In this document: piece by piece, positions 1-5,547 of the stretch
Position numbering within the stretch: the stretch's first letter is position 1
Layout of the letters: each line of letters starts with the position of its first letter
Notes under the pieces: generated by a model
What the model was told of the DNA's origin: nothing
What the model saw: the letters and a program-made list of their open reading frames with translations, nothing else
The model's database searches: none
Position numbers and translations under genes: made by a program
Source: JBJXFK01 sp046155505
Lineage (GTDB): Bacteria; Planctomycetota; Phycisphaerae; UBA1845; Fen-1342
Assembly: GCA_046155505.1 (NCBI GenBank)
Contig: JBJXFK010000298.1
Coordinates: forward strand, 1-6,420
Reading direction: 5' to 3'
DNA: 6,420 nucleotides

Positions 1-461
1 ACGCCGTACATCATGTAAAACTGCATCTGAATGTCCAGCGGCTCGTTTTTCCACTTCTCGAACTCGATCTTGGCCGGGTCGACGGTGTCGCGGGCTACCG
101 GGACGGTGATCATGCCGAAATCGCTGACGTAGTACTGCGCTTCGAGTTCGCCGGTCTGCGAACGCTTTTCATGAATGGGGGCGATTTTCAGTACACCCCG
201 GATCGCTTGCGGCGAGTCGAGCCTCGGCACATGTGTGCTCAGGAATGTCAGCGTATCGCGCGTGATGACTGTGCCCAGCTCGGCGGGAATGCGTTCGGCT
301 CCGACCAGTTTGGTCAGCGTCTTGCGAGCCTCGACGCGATTCTTGTTGATGTAGCCGAACGTACCGTCGTAGTAACACCAACAGCCGTACGCGAGCAGTG
401 CCACTGTGAAGGCCACGTTGTACATCCGGTCTTTGAGAGCCGGACCGCTTTCTAGCAGCAT
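1..461 (-). CDS. Hypothetical one-pass membrane protein (C-terminus beyond window)
   Basis: The minus strand is open from an ATG at 459-461 to the left edge, giving 153 full codons with no stop. An in-frame TGA lies 12 codons upstream of this ATG, and no other ATG, GTG or TTG lies between them. A purine-rich GAAGGAAG about 8 bases upstream acts as ribosome binding site, so the start is well supported. Residues about 13-31 (YNVAFTVALLAYGCWCYY) form a single hydrophobic segment near the N-terminus, and the rest is mixed and soluble-looking, with several KR/DE-rich stretches (for example IEFEKWKNEPLD near the edge). The likely arrangement is an N-terminal anchor with a cytoplasmic or periplasmic domain. 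I do not recognise the family and see no catalytic motif. It is divergent from the sigma factor gene across a roughly 300-bp gap. The gene is certain as an open frame; its role is unknown. Confidence 0.8.
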   Translation of the reverse strand, partial: MLLESGPALKDRMYNVAFTVALLAYGCWCYYDGTFGYINKNRVEARKTLTKLVGAERIPAELGTVITRDTLTFLSTHVPRLDSPQAIRGVLKIAPIHEKRSQTGELEAQYYVSDFGMITVPVARDTVDPAKIEFEKWKNEPLDIQMQFYMMYG

Positions 462-559
462 GCGGCGAACTTCCTTCGCGTGGTTGCGTTCGAATCATGA
501 CGATCCGAATCGACTGCGCCTGCGTCGGCGACCCAGTAGCCGATGCATGCGCGTTCTGT

Positions 560-588
560 ATTATGCAGGGTGATGGCCCGCTTGTCCC
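560..588 (-). promoter_or_regulatory. Candidate sigma-70-like promoter for the leftmost gene
   Basis: Read on the minus strand, GGGACA (583-588) and CATAAT (560-565) are separated by exactly 17 bases. They match the TTGACA and TATAAT consensus at 4 of 6 and 5 of 6 positions. The leader to the ATG at 461 would be roughly 90 bases. The position suits the divergent membrane-protein gene, but short matches like this arise by chance, so this is a suggestion only. Confidence 0.28.
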
Positions 589-617
589 GGGGGCAGAGGC
601 GAAACGGAGTCCCTCGA

Positions 618-732
618 GGGTTCAGGGGTCAGGGGTCAGGGGTCAGGGGTCAGGGTACAGGGAACAGGGAAAGCCCCGATCCCTGCCCCGCGAACCCTGA
701 ACCCTGACCCCTGAACCCCGAACCCCGAACCC
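618..732. repeat. Palindromic heptamer tandem array, G-rich family
   Basis: The left arm (618-669) is a head-to-tail run of heptamers: GGGTTCA, four exact GGGGTCA (625-652), GGGTACA, GGGAACA, then GGG. The right arm (681-732) carries the reverse complement of the same family: CGAACCC, TGAACCC, TGACCCC, TGAACCC and two CGAACCC. The arms are both 52 bases and pair at 42 of 52 positions around an 11-base loop (670-680). The plus strand of the left arm and the minus strand of the right arm both have four or more runs of three or four G with 3-4-base loops, the classic G-quadruplex layout. The period of seven is not a codon multiple and no credible gene crosses it. It lies between two divergent genes, ending 32 bases before the first possible sigma-factor start. 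Heptanucleotide short tandem repeats (STRR) are known from heterocystous cyanobacteria; the inverted layout here is read directly from the sequence. Confidence 0.9.
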
Positions 733-764
733 TTTTCCGTGGGCTTCCCCGACCCCCGGCGTCT

Positions 765-1388
765 ATGCTGTTGAACGTGCTCGGTAACCCCGACGAACGG
801 AACCCACAGATGCTCGCTTCCGGCAGCGCGGCGATTCCAGCCGCAGGTTGTGAGGTCGCCATCATCGATTCGCACGCGCTGGAGCGCGCGTTCGACCGGT
901 GTAGCTCCGCGCTGTATCGCTATATCGCGGTGCGCGTCGGCGATTCACATCTGGCTGACGACCTGATGCAGCAGCTTTGGGTGCAGACGACGACCGGTGC
1001 TCGACACGTTCCGCTCGACCAGCTTGAGTACTGGATGCGCGTCGTCGCCCGCAATTTGATTCGAAGTCATTGGCGCCGGCAGAAGCGACGACCGACGCAC
1101 ATTCCGGTACACGATGAGCGCCTCGCGGCGCATCTGGGCGAGCGATTGGCGTCCGAGGAAATCCCGGCCGCAGAGCTCGAACGACAGGAAATCCGAGATC
1201 AATTGCTGCTCGCAATCACCAACCTGGCGAGCGAGGAGCAGGAGTTGATCGTGGCGTTTTACTTTGAAGAGCAATCGCAGACGGCGATTGCGGCGAAGCT
1301 GGGCATCAGCGAACGCGCGGTCGAAGGCCGCCTGTATCGCGCCCGGCAAACTCTTCGCGAAGCGCTGCGAAGCGCGGACGAAGAGTAG
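765..1388 (+). CDS. ECF-type RNA polymerase sigma factor (sigma-70 family)
   Basis: A 207-residue protein with the two-domain plan of extracytoplasmic-function sigma factors. Region 2 spans about residues 38-110 and includes DDLMQQLWVQ, the counterpart of the usual DLVQETFLR helix, and EYWMRVVARNLIRSHWRRQK, the basic helix that contacts the -10 element. Region 4 spans about 144-203: NLASEEQELIVAFYFEEQS leads into a helix-turn-helix (about 170-192; AIAAKLGISERAVEGRLYRA) that would read the -35 element. There is no region 3 or 1.1. The start is uncertain: the ATG at 765 lacks a Shine-Dalgarno, while an in-frame ATG at 810 (residue 16) has a weak GGA 8 bases upstream and would remove a non-conserved tail. 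It ends in TAG and is followed 49 bases later by a co-directional membrane-protein gene, the usual place for an anti-sigma or sensor partner. Subfamily and target promoters cannot be assigned from sequence alone. Confidence 0.9.
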   Translation: MLLNVLGNPDERNPQMLASGSAAIPAAGCEVAIIDSHALERAFDRCSSALYRYIAVRVGDSHLADDLMQQLWVQTTTGARHVPLDQLEYWMRVVARNLIRSHWRRQKRRPTHIPVHDERLAAHLGERLASEEIPAAELERQEIRDQLLLAITNLASEEQELIVAFYFEEQSQTAIAAKLGISERAVEGRLYRARQTLREALRSADEE

Positions 1389-1425
1389 CGCCGCAACTTG
1401 TTTCGGCGCGTGCTCAATTTAGATC

Positions 1426-1430
1426 AGGAG
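1426..1430 (+). promoter_or_regulatory. Ribosome binding site fixing the start at 1438
   Basis: AGGAG lies 7 bases before the ATG at 1438. A TTG two codons earlier (1432) opens the same frame, but it would sit only one base from this AGGAG, too close for initiation. The ATG is therefore the preferred start. Confidence 0.7.
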
Positions 1431-1437
1431 TTTGCCC

Positions 1438-2862
1438 ATGGCCGCACAACACGATCATGACGACCGGTTGGCGGATCAGAATCTGCGCCGCATCGGCAAG
1501 TCACTGCACCTGCCTCAGCCGACCGCGCAGCAACGCCAAACGTGGAAATCCGCCTCGTCCGACTCGCGTCCGGAACTGGCCCACCATCATCGCCTGCGGG
1601 CGGGAGGTCTCTCCGTGCAAGCGCGTCGATTCATCACATTCAGTGTTTCAGCCGTCGCCGCGGCCCTCGCGCTCGTGGCGTTTATTTTTGTGCCGCCGAC
1701 GGGCAGCACGGTCGAAGCCGCGACGATTCTGCGCAGCCTGCGCGAGGCGACGCACAACGGCTTCAAGCTCGAACTCAGCAATGTCCGCGTCGAAGGCGTC
1801 GCGGCCGATTTTCGCATGTTGATTCGCTATCCGCAGCCGATCACGCTGGCTCAACTCGCGAAAGAGGGCGACATTCACGCCGAGCCGGATGCGTTTTTCG
1901 TGGACGGCACGGTGCGTCTGCCGGCCGATCACGAGGACGCGCCGGGGCTGAACGTCGAACTGGCGGTGGCGGCTCGCGAGGGCGATCAGTGGGTGTTCGC
2001 ACGGGTGCAGAATGTGCCGGTCGAGGATCTGGTCGACGATGATCCGCACGCGCAGCGCGTGATCGAAGCGGTCGTGAAGCGCTTGGGCGACGGGATTCTG
2101 GTCGATCTGACCGGCCTCGAAGACCTGCTCAAGCAAACCGGCGTGTTCGACGGTGATTTTTCGGTCGATGTCGACGAGCCGGATGTTGACGCGACGGCTG
2201 GCGAAGTGAATGTCAGCGTGAACCAAAGCGTCAAGGCGAAGGTCTCAACGGGAAGTGCGCCGAACAGCCCGGACAGCCCGACCAGCGCGTCGACGAAGCG
2301 CGAAATCAAAGCCGGCCTGCTCGGCCTCGGTCCGATCGGCGACGAGATTGCCAAGGCGCTCGACGAGGCCGGCGACGAAATCGAAGCCGAAATCACGGCA
2401 GGCATGGCGGCCGGCGAGAGCGAATGGGAAAAGGCGATCACCGAAATCGCCGAGGCGATTTTCACCGGTCGCGCGACGCAGGCTCAGCTCGAGTCGCTGA
2501 TCGCTCAGCTCGAGAAATTTGCCGGCAATGCGTCGGTCTCACAGGGTAGCGACGACGTGTGGACGCTCAGCGCGAGTCAGTTCGACACGACCGGCATGGA
2601 TGATGACGAACGCAAGCTGATGGAACGTGCCACGCTGTCGATCCGCTATCGCGAAGGCGACGGCGTACTGTCGGCCGAGCTATCGAATTTCGGCGAGGCC
2701 GACGGTCGGCTGTCGTTCGAATTCATCGACGGCATCGACGAGAAATTGCTCGACCGCACGCGCTATATCGATCGCGGCGTGCCGATGCTCGACCTGCGAA
2801 ACCCGTGGCAGGTGATGACGTTCTTCGGCGACGTGTTTTCGCCGCCGCTCGACGACGAATAG
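1438..2862 (+). CDS. Membrane-anchored protein, putative anti-sigma/sensor partner of the ECF factor
   Basis: A 474-residue protein with a soluble N-terminus of about 64 residues, one strong transmembrane segment (about 65-86, FITFSVSAVAAALALVAFIF), and an extracytoplasmic remainder of nearly 390 residues. The N-terminal part contains DQNLRRIGKSLHLP and is polar and basic before the membrane. The outer part opens with EAATILRSLREATHNGFKLE and alternating beta-like stretches. It then has a low-complexity Ser/Asn/Thr linker (about 270-288; NSPDSPTSASTK), a long charged helical zone (about 295-370) rich in Glu, Ala and Ile, and another beta-like portion. There is no cysteine anywhere, so it cannot be a zinc-binding (ZAS, HxxxCxxC) anti-sigma factor. 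The cytoplasmic-TM-sensor topology and the place 49 bases after an ECF gene suggest an anti-sigma or signal-receiving role. That is inference; I do not recognise the family. A LolA/RseB-like fold for the outer domain is possible but unproven. Confidence 0.85.
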   Translation: MAAQHDHDDRLADQNLRRIGKSLHLPQPTAQQRQTWKSASSDSRPELAHHHRLRAGGLSVQARRFITFSVSAVAAALALVAFIFVPPTGSTVEAATILRSLREATHNGFKLELSNVRVEGVAADFRMLIRYPQPITLAQLAKEGDIHAEPDAFFVDGTVRLPADHEDAPGLNVELAVAAREGDQWVFARVQNVPVEDLVDDDPHAQRVIEAVVKRLGDGILVDLTGLEDLLKQTGVFDGDFSVDVDEPDVDATAGEVNVSVNQSVKAKVSTGSAPNSPDSPTSASTKREIKAGLLGLGPIGDEIAKALDEAGDEIEAEITAGMAAGESEWEKAITEIAEAIFTGRATQAQLESLIAQLEKFAGNASVSQGSDDVWTLSASQFDTTGMDDDERKLMERATLSIRYREGDGVLSAELSNFGEADGRLSFEFIDGIDEKLLDRTRYIDRGVPMLDLRNPWQVMTFFGDVFSPPLDDE

Positions 2863-2870
2863 TCGCAGTC

Positions 2871-2970
2871 AATGCAGAATGATGAATGCAGAATGCAGAA
2901 GATGCGCTCCGACATCGGGCACCCCTTCTGCATTCTTCATTCTTCATTCTTCATTCTTCATTCTGCATTC
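2871..2970. repeat. Palindromic heptamer tandem array, A/T-richer family
   Basis: The left array has AATGCAG, AATGATG and two AATGCAG units (2871-2898). After a 25-base spacer (2901-2925) the inverted array runs TTCTGCA, four exact TTCTTCA (2933-2960), TTCTGCA and TTC. The inner arms 2877-2900 and 2926-2949 pair at 22 of 24 positions, giving a strong stem. The element occupies nearly all of the 112 bases between the stop of the membrane-protein gene (2862) and the stop of msrBA on the other strand (2975). It is therefore a natural candidate for a bidirectional transcription terminator or mRNA-end stabiliser. There is no classic T-run. It shares the seven-base period and inverted layout with the element at 618-732, but none of its sequence. 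Confidence 0.9.
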
Positions 2971-2974
2971 GCCG

Positions 2975-4084
2975 CTACCACGGATTCTTCACGTGGCACG
3001 ACCTTCCCGTCTTGACGATGTAGTCCTGGTGATAGTCCTCGGCGGCGAAGAACGCCTTGGCCGGCTCGATGACCGTCACAATCTTTCGCGTCTTGTACGC
3101 CTCGCTCGCCGCTAGCTCCTTCACAAACGCCTCGGCCTCGCGCTGCTGGTCGGCATTGGTCGTGAAAATGCCCGAGCGATACTGATCGCCCACGTCCGGC
3201 CCCTGGCGATTGAGCTGCGTCGGGTCGTGCATCACGAAGAACGCTTCGAGCAATCGCCGATACGTGATCTTGCTCGGGTCATACACCACCTTCACCGCCT
3301 CGGCGTGGCCGGTGTCGTGGTTGCAGATTTCCTTGTAAGTCGGGTTGTCGGTGCGGCCATTCATATAGCCGCTCGCCGCGTCGATCACGCCGGGGCCTTT
3401 CTGGAAATAGTGCTCGACGCCCCAAAAGCAGCCGGCCGCGAAGTACGCCGTCGCGAGCTGCGTGGGCCGGCTCTCAGCGGGCATCTCGCTGCCTTTCTCA
3501 TAGAACTTCAGCGACGCCGAGTTCAGGCAGTGCCGCTCGCCGGTCGGCTTGGGGCCGTCTTCGAAGACGTGGCCGAGGTGTGCGTCGCAGCGGGCGCAAT
3601 TGATCTCAACGCGAACCATGCCGTGCCCGTCGTCGCGTTTGCGGGCGACGTGCTCGGGGTCGAATTCGCGATAGAAGCTCGGCCAGCCAGTGCCCGAGTT
3701 GAACTTGTGCTCACTGTTGAACAGCGGCAAGCCGCATACGACGCAGCAATATGCGCCGTCCTTTTTGTTGTCGAGCAAATTGCCGCAAAACGCCGGCTCG
3801 GTCCCGGCCTTTTGCGTGACGCGATAGGTCTCGGCGTCCAGCTTCTTGGCCAGCTCGGCGACGCGCTCGCGTGAGAGCGGCGTAATGTCATAGCCCGCCT
3901 TGGAGAATTTCGACCCGCCGCCGGTCTTGTCGTTCACGTGTTTTGCTCCGTCCTTTGCACCGTCTTTTGATGCGGTCCCCGTTTTTGTCTGCCCGTCGCC
4001 CGACTGCGCATTCGCCGGCGTGCAACCGGCGAGAATCAGCAGCGGTGCGGCGATGAGCAGTCCGATGATCACGAATTTGGTCAT
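2975..4084 (-). CDS. msrAB: Bifunctional methionine sulfoxide reductase B/A, lipoprotein
   Basis: A 369-residue two-domain enzyme reducing both R- and S-methionine sulfoxide. Residues 1-21 are a lipoprotein signal: hydrophobic core, then LAGC with the lipidated Cys21, followed by a polar Gly/Lys/Asp linker to about residue 62. MsrB comes first (about 65-195). It has zinc pairs Cys114/Cys117 (CVVC) and Cys163/Cys166 (CARC), the SGTGWPSF and AHLGHVFEDGP signatures, and catalytic Cys186 in RHCLNSASLKF. Cys100 (AFCG) may be the resolving cysteine. MsrA follows (about 210-369), with catalytic Cys219 in GCFWG, GHAEAV, the YDP and LLEAFFVMHDPTQLNRQGPDVGDQYRS signatures split over 266-304, and a C-terminal Cys363 suited to resolve the disulfide. 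The start at 4084 has GGAGG 10 bases upstream; the same frame extends to 4432 but that extension would bury the signal peptide. The predicted site of action is the periplasmic face of a membrane. It is convergent with the sigma operon and has no operon partner in view. Confidence 0.95.
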   Translation of the reverse strand: MTKFVIIGLLIAAPLLILAGCTPANAQSGDGQTKTGTASKDGAKDGAKHVNDKTGGGSKFSKAGYDITPLSRERVAELAKKLDAETYRVTQKAGTEPAFCGNLLDNKKDGAYCCVVCGLPLFNSEHKFNSGTGWPSFYREFDPEHVARKRDDGHGMVRVEINCARCDAHLGHVFEDGPKPTGERHCLNSASLKFYEKGSEMPAESRPTQLATAYFAAGCFWGVEHYFQKGPGVIDAASGYMNGRTDNPTYKEICNHDTGHAEAVKVVYDPSKITYRRLLEAFFVMHDPTQLNRQGPDVGDQYRSGIFTTNADQQREAEAFVKELAASEAYKTRKIVTVIEPAKAFFAAEDYHQDYIVKTGRSCHVKNPW

Positions 4085-4247
4085 AGATGCACAGCCTCCA
4101 AAGCGTTGTCGCACGCGAGAGTTTATCCGCCACCGGCCACCGGAGGCGGAACGCTTCTGCGAGCGACCGGGAGTCAGATACCCGGCGGGGTCGGGAGGTT
4201 TCATAGGCCTTTGGGGCGATTTTGGATTTTGGTTTGCAGCCGTCGTG

Positions 4248-4275
4248 GCATGGCTGCGGCCGTTTGCAGCCATGC
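4248..4275. repeat. Perfect 10-bp inverted repeat
   Basis: GCATGGCTGC (4248-4257) and GCAGCCATGC (4266-4275) are exact inverse complements around an 8-base spacer, able to form a stable stem-loop. Neither strand has a T-run after it, so a simple intrinsic terminator is unlikely. It lies about 165 bases upstream of msrBA. Confidence 0.75.
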
Positions 4276-4291
4276 TCTTGCCGACGCATCC

Positions 4292-4306
4292 CGCCCCATC
4301 GGGGCG
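4292..4306. repeat. Short perfect hairpin
   Basis: CGCCCC and GGGGCG pair perfectly around a 3-base ATC loop. It is one of several adjacent stem-loops in the hairpin-dense block. No T-run follows on either strand. Confidence 0.6.
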
Positions 4307-4317
4307 CCGGACTGTAG

Positions 4318-4367
4318 CCACGGGTGGAGCGAGCGCAGGGCACCGCCCCCGTGAGCGCAACCCGTGG
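4318..4367. repeat. Inverted repeat CCACGGGT / ACCCGTGG
   Basis: CCACGGGT (4318-4325) and ACCCGTGG (4360-4367) are perfect inverse complements separated by 34 bases, and the spacer begins GGAGCGAGCGC. Modules of this style, reading CCACGGGTGGAGCG to CAACCCGTGG, are in my recollection common dispersed intergenic sequences of planctomycetes. A database search would be needed to confirm that. No function is visible. Confidence 0.6.
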
Positions 4368-4462
4368 ACCGCGTGAACCAGCCCAACCCGCCCCGGCAGG
4401 GGCGAAGGAAGCTCAGGCCAACTGCAGGGCATGGGATCACGGTCTAGTCGACGGGGCGTGGC

Positions 4463-4485
4463 GTGCCACTGCTCTGCGAGCAGTG
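4463..4485 (+). repeat. 23-bp self-complementary element, left copy
   Basis: The element is GTGC followed by the perfect hairpin CACTGCTC-TGC-GAGCAGTG (4467-4485). A second copy, identical at 22 of 23 positions (one change in the loop), lies on the opposite strand at 4638-4660. The pair is thus an inverted repeat spanning 198 bp, and each arm is itself a palindrome. Confidence 0.8.
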
Positions 4486-4491
4486 TTTTTT
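4467..4491 (+). terminator. Intrinsic-terminator-like hairpin with T6 tail
   Basis: A perfect 8-bp stem with a 3-base loop (4467-4485) is followed at once by six T (4486-4491), then GTT. The form is that of a rho-independent terminator acting on plus-strand transcription. However, no plus-strand gene lies between 2862 and here, so there is no obvious transcript to end. It may end antisense or stray transcription, or the hairpin may simply belong to the dispersed 23-bp element. Confidence 0.5.
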
Positions 4492-4593
4492 GTTAGGTGG
4501 CGTAGCGAGTCGCGATCGCAAGTGACAAGCAGTCGGCGCGGCGGCGAGCGCTTCGGGTCCGCGGGGAAGTGAGTGCGACCAGTCAGCTCGTGG

Positions 4594-5547
4594 TCAGTCT
4601 CGTTCAAACGCCGCGAAGTTCTCGCGCGGTCGAAATGCACTGCTCACAGAGCAGTGGCACCCGCACGGTTTTCGTAGGTCGAGAGCGTCGCCCGAATTCG
4701 AGAGGGTCCGACCGTGCCACCTGCCCACCGAGCGGCCGAATTGGTCGTTTGCCTCGGTGTTGGAGGCCTTGAGGTAGGCCTGCTGGCTCCAAACCCCGGC
4801 ACTGCGGACGAAGACGTAGGCCGCGCCGGCATTGGCGGCGCTGTTGTCGGTCCCGTTGCCGTCCACCCCCGTGGCGCTGCTGGCCTCAAGACTCGCCCCG
4901 ATCACCACCGTGTCGCCGCTGGCGGCCACCGAGATGCCGAACCGGTCGCCCGCCCCGGTGTTCGAGGCCTTGAGGTAGGCCTGCTGGCTCCAGACGGCGC
5001 CGCTGCGGACGAAGACGTAGGCCGCGCCGGCAGAGCTGAGGAGGTTGTTGGCCTGGTTGCCGTTCACGCCCGTGGCGTTGCTGTCCTCCTGATACGCCCC
5101 GACCACCACCGTGTCGCCGCTGACGGCCACCGAGTAGCCGAACTGGTCGTTCGCCTCGGTGTTCGAGGCCTTGAGGTAGGCCTGCTGGGCGGTCGGATCG
5201 ATGGTTAAAGGATAGGTTGCTTCGCGATCATCAACGACAATGGAAAAGGCCGCAGGCTGCAGGCCGCCGGCCGTAGGAGTGGGCGCGTCGAACCATGCCG
5301 GCACTTTCGCGCCGGTGGCGTCGAAGACGGTCAGGCCGGCGTAGTTCACCACCGCCGCGCCGTTCGTGTCGACAAAGGTCACGCCCCGCCCGTCGCCGCT
5401 GAGCCGCGGGCGCAGGTCGCCGCGCACCGCCAGGCTGAACTGCAAAAAGCCCGCGCTGCCCGCCGGCCGCTGACGCACCGTGTAGCCATGTTCCAGGCCG
5501 CGGGTGTCATTCACGTACCACTCGGTCAGGGTGTCGTCCCACTCGTA
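4594..5547 (-). CDS. C-terminal fragment of the FG-GAP protein (middle domain plus 2.3 blades)
   Basis: This is the same frame after the internal TGA. The first possible start codon is a GTG at 5514, with no Shine-Dalgarno, so independent translation is doubtful. Residues after it include HGYTVRQRPAGSAGFLQFSL, GRGVTFVDTNGAAVVNYAGL and a typical YPLTIDPT lead-in to the blades. Each blade reads QQAYLKASNT, FGxSVA.SGDTVV.GA, SxATGV.GN, AGAAYVFVRS and VWS. The last 43 residues before the stop at 4594 do not resemble a blade and contain the 23-bp element at 4638-4660 in translation. Confidence 0.5.
   Translation of the reverse strand, partial: YEWDDTLTEWYVNDTRGLEHGYTVRQRPAGSAGFLQFSLAVRGDLRPRLSGDGRGVTFVDTNGAAVVNYAGLTVFDATGAKVPAWFDAPTPTAGGLQPAAFSIVVDDREATYPLTIDPTAQQAYLKASNTEANDQFGYSVAVSGDTVVVGAYQEDSNATGVNGNQANNLLSSAGAAYVFVRSGAVWSQQAYLKASNTGAGDRFGISVAASGDTVVIGASLEASSATGVDGNGTDNSAANAGAAYVFVRSAGVWSQQAYLKASNTEANDQFGRSVGRWHGRTLSNSGDALDLRKPCGCHCSVSSAFRPRENFAAFERD
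4638..4660 (-). repeat. 23-bp self-complementary element, right copy
   Basis: On the minus strand this repeats the element at 4463-4485 with one loop change (TGC to TGT). The stem CACTGCTC/GAGCAGTG is perfect. Here no T-run follows. It sits inside the non-homologous tail of the FG-GAP frame. Next to it, ACCGTGC-GGG-TGCCAC on the minus strand is an interrupted inverse complement of GTGGCACGGT near 4711-4720, suggesting the whole 4638-4724 stretch is one repeat unit. Confidence 0.75.
4726..5187 (-). repeat. Tandem 201-bp FG-GAP blade repeats (two full, one partial)
   Basis: Blade 1 runs 5187-4987, blade 2 runs 4986-4786, and a third starts at 4785 and stops matching near 4726. The period is exactly 201 bp (67 codons). 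The copies share long identical DNA tracts, including a 30-base tract ending in the AGAAYVFVRS coding part, not just similar protein. This indicates recent duplication or gene conversion between blades. Confidence 0.85.

Larger units (their letters stand above)
4085..4593. other. Non-coding block between msrBA and the FG-GAP pseudogene
   Basis: No convincing gene occurs in these roughly 500 bases; open frames here lack ribosome sites and family motifs. The first part (4085-4200) must hold the msrBA promoter, but I see no clear -35/-10 pair. GATAAA read on the minus strand near 4124 is the only AT-rich candidate. From 4232 to 4490 the sequence is a run of short inverted repeats, listed separately. 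GTTTGCAGCC occurs twice as a direct repeat (4232-4241 and 4262-4271). Confidence 0.7.

Noticed and set aside
169..498. 109-codon minus-strand frame at the left edge
   Set aside because: Its composition is Arg/Ser/His-rich as in a shadow frame. The frame from 461 to the edge has a ribosome site, a membrane segment and normal composition.
618..732. Tandem repeats as a CRISPR array
   Set aside because: The unit is seven bases with no spacers, and the two halves are inverted. No Cas gene is present.
1389..1437. CGCCG/CGGCG hairpin between the sigma gene and its partner as a terminator
   Set aside because: Five-base stem, ten-base loop and no T-run. The two genes are better read as an operon.
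3227..3874. 215-codon plus-strand frame inside msrBA
   Set aside because: It is an antisense shadow of a clearly recognised enzyme with intact catalytic motifs on the minus strand.
4085..4432. N-terminal extension of the MsrBA frame
   Set aside because: The extension has no ribosome site, covers repeat-rich DNA, and would place the lipoprotein signal inside the protein.
4201..4440. 79-codon minus-strand frame in the hairpin block
   Set aside because: It is a translation of repeat DNA (the CCACGGGT module) with no ribosome site. Such frames are probably false genes.
4512..4519. GCGATCGC as a HIP1-type cyanobacterial signature
   Set aside because: One copy in 6.4 kb is expected by chance in GC-rich DNA. 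HIP1 genomes carry it many times per window.
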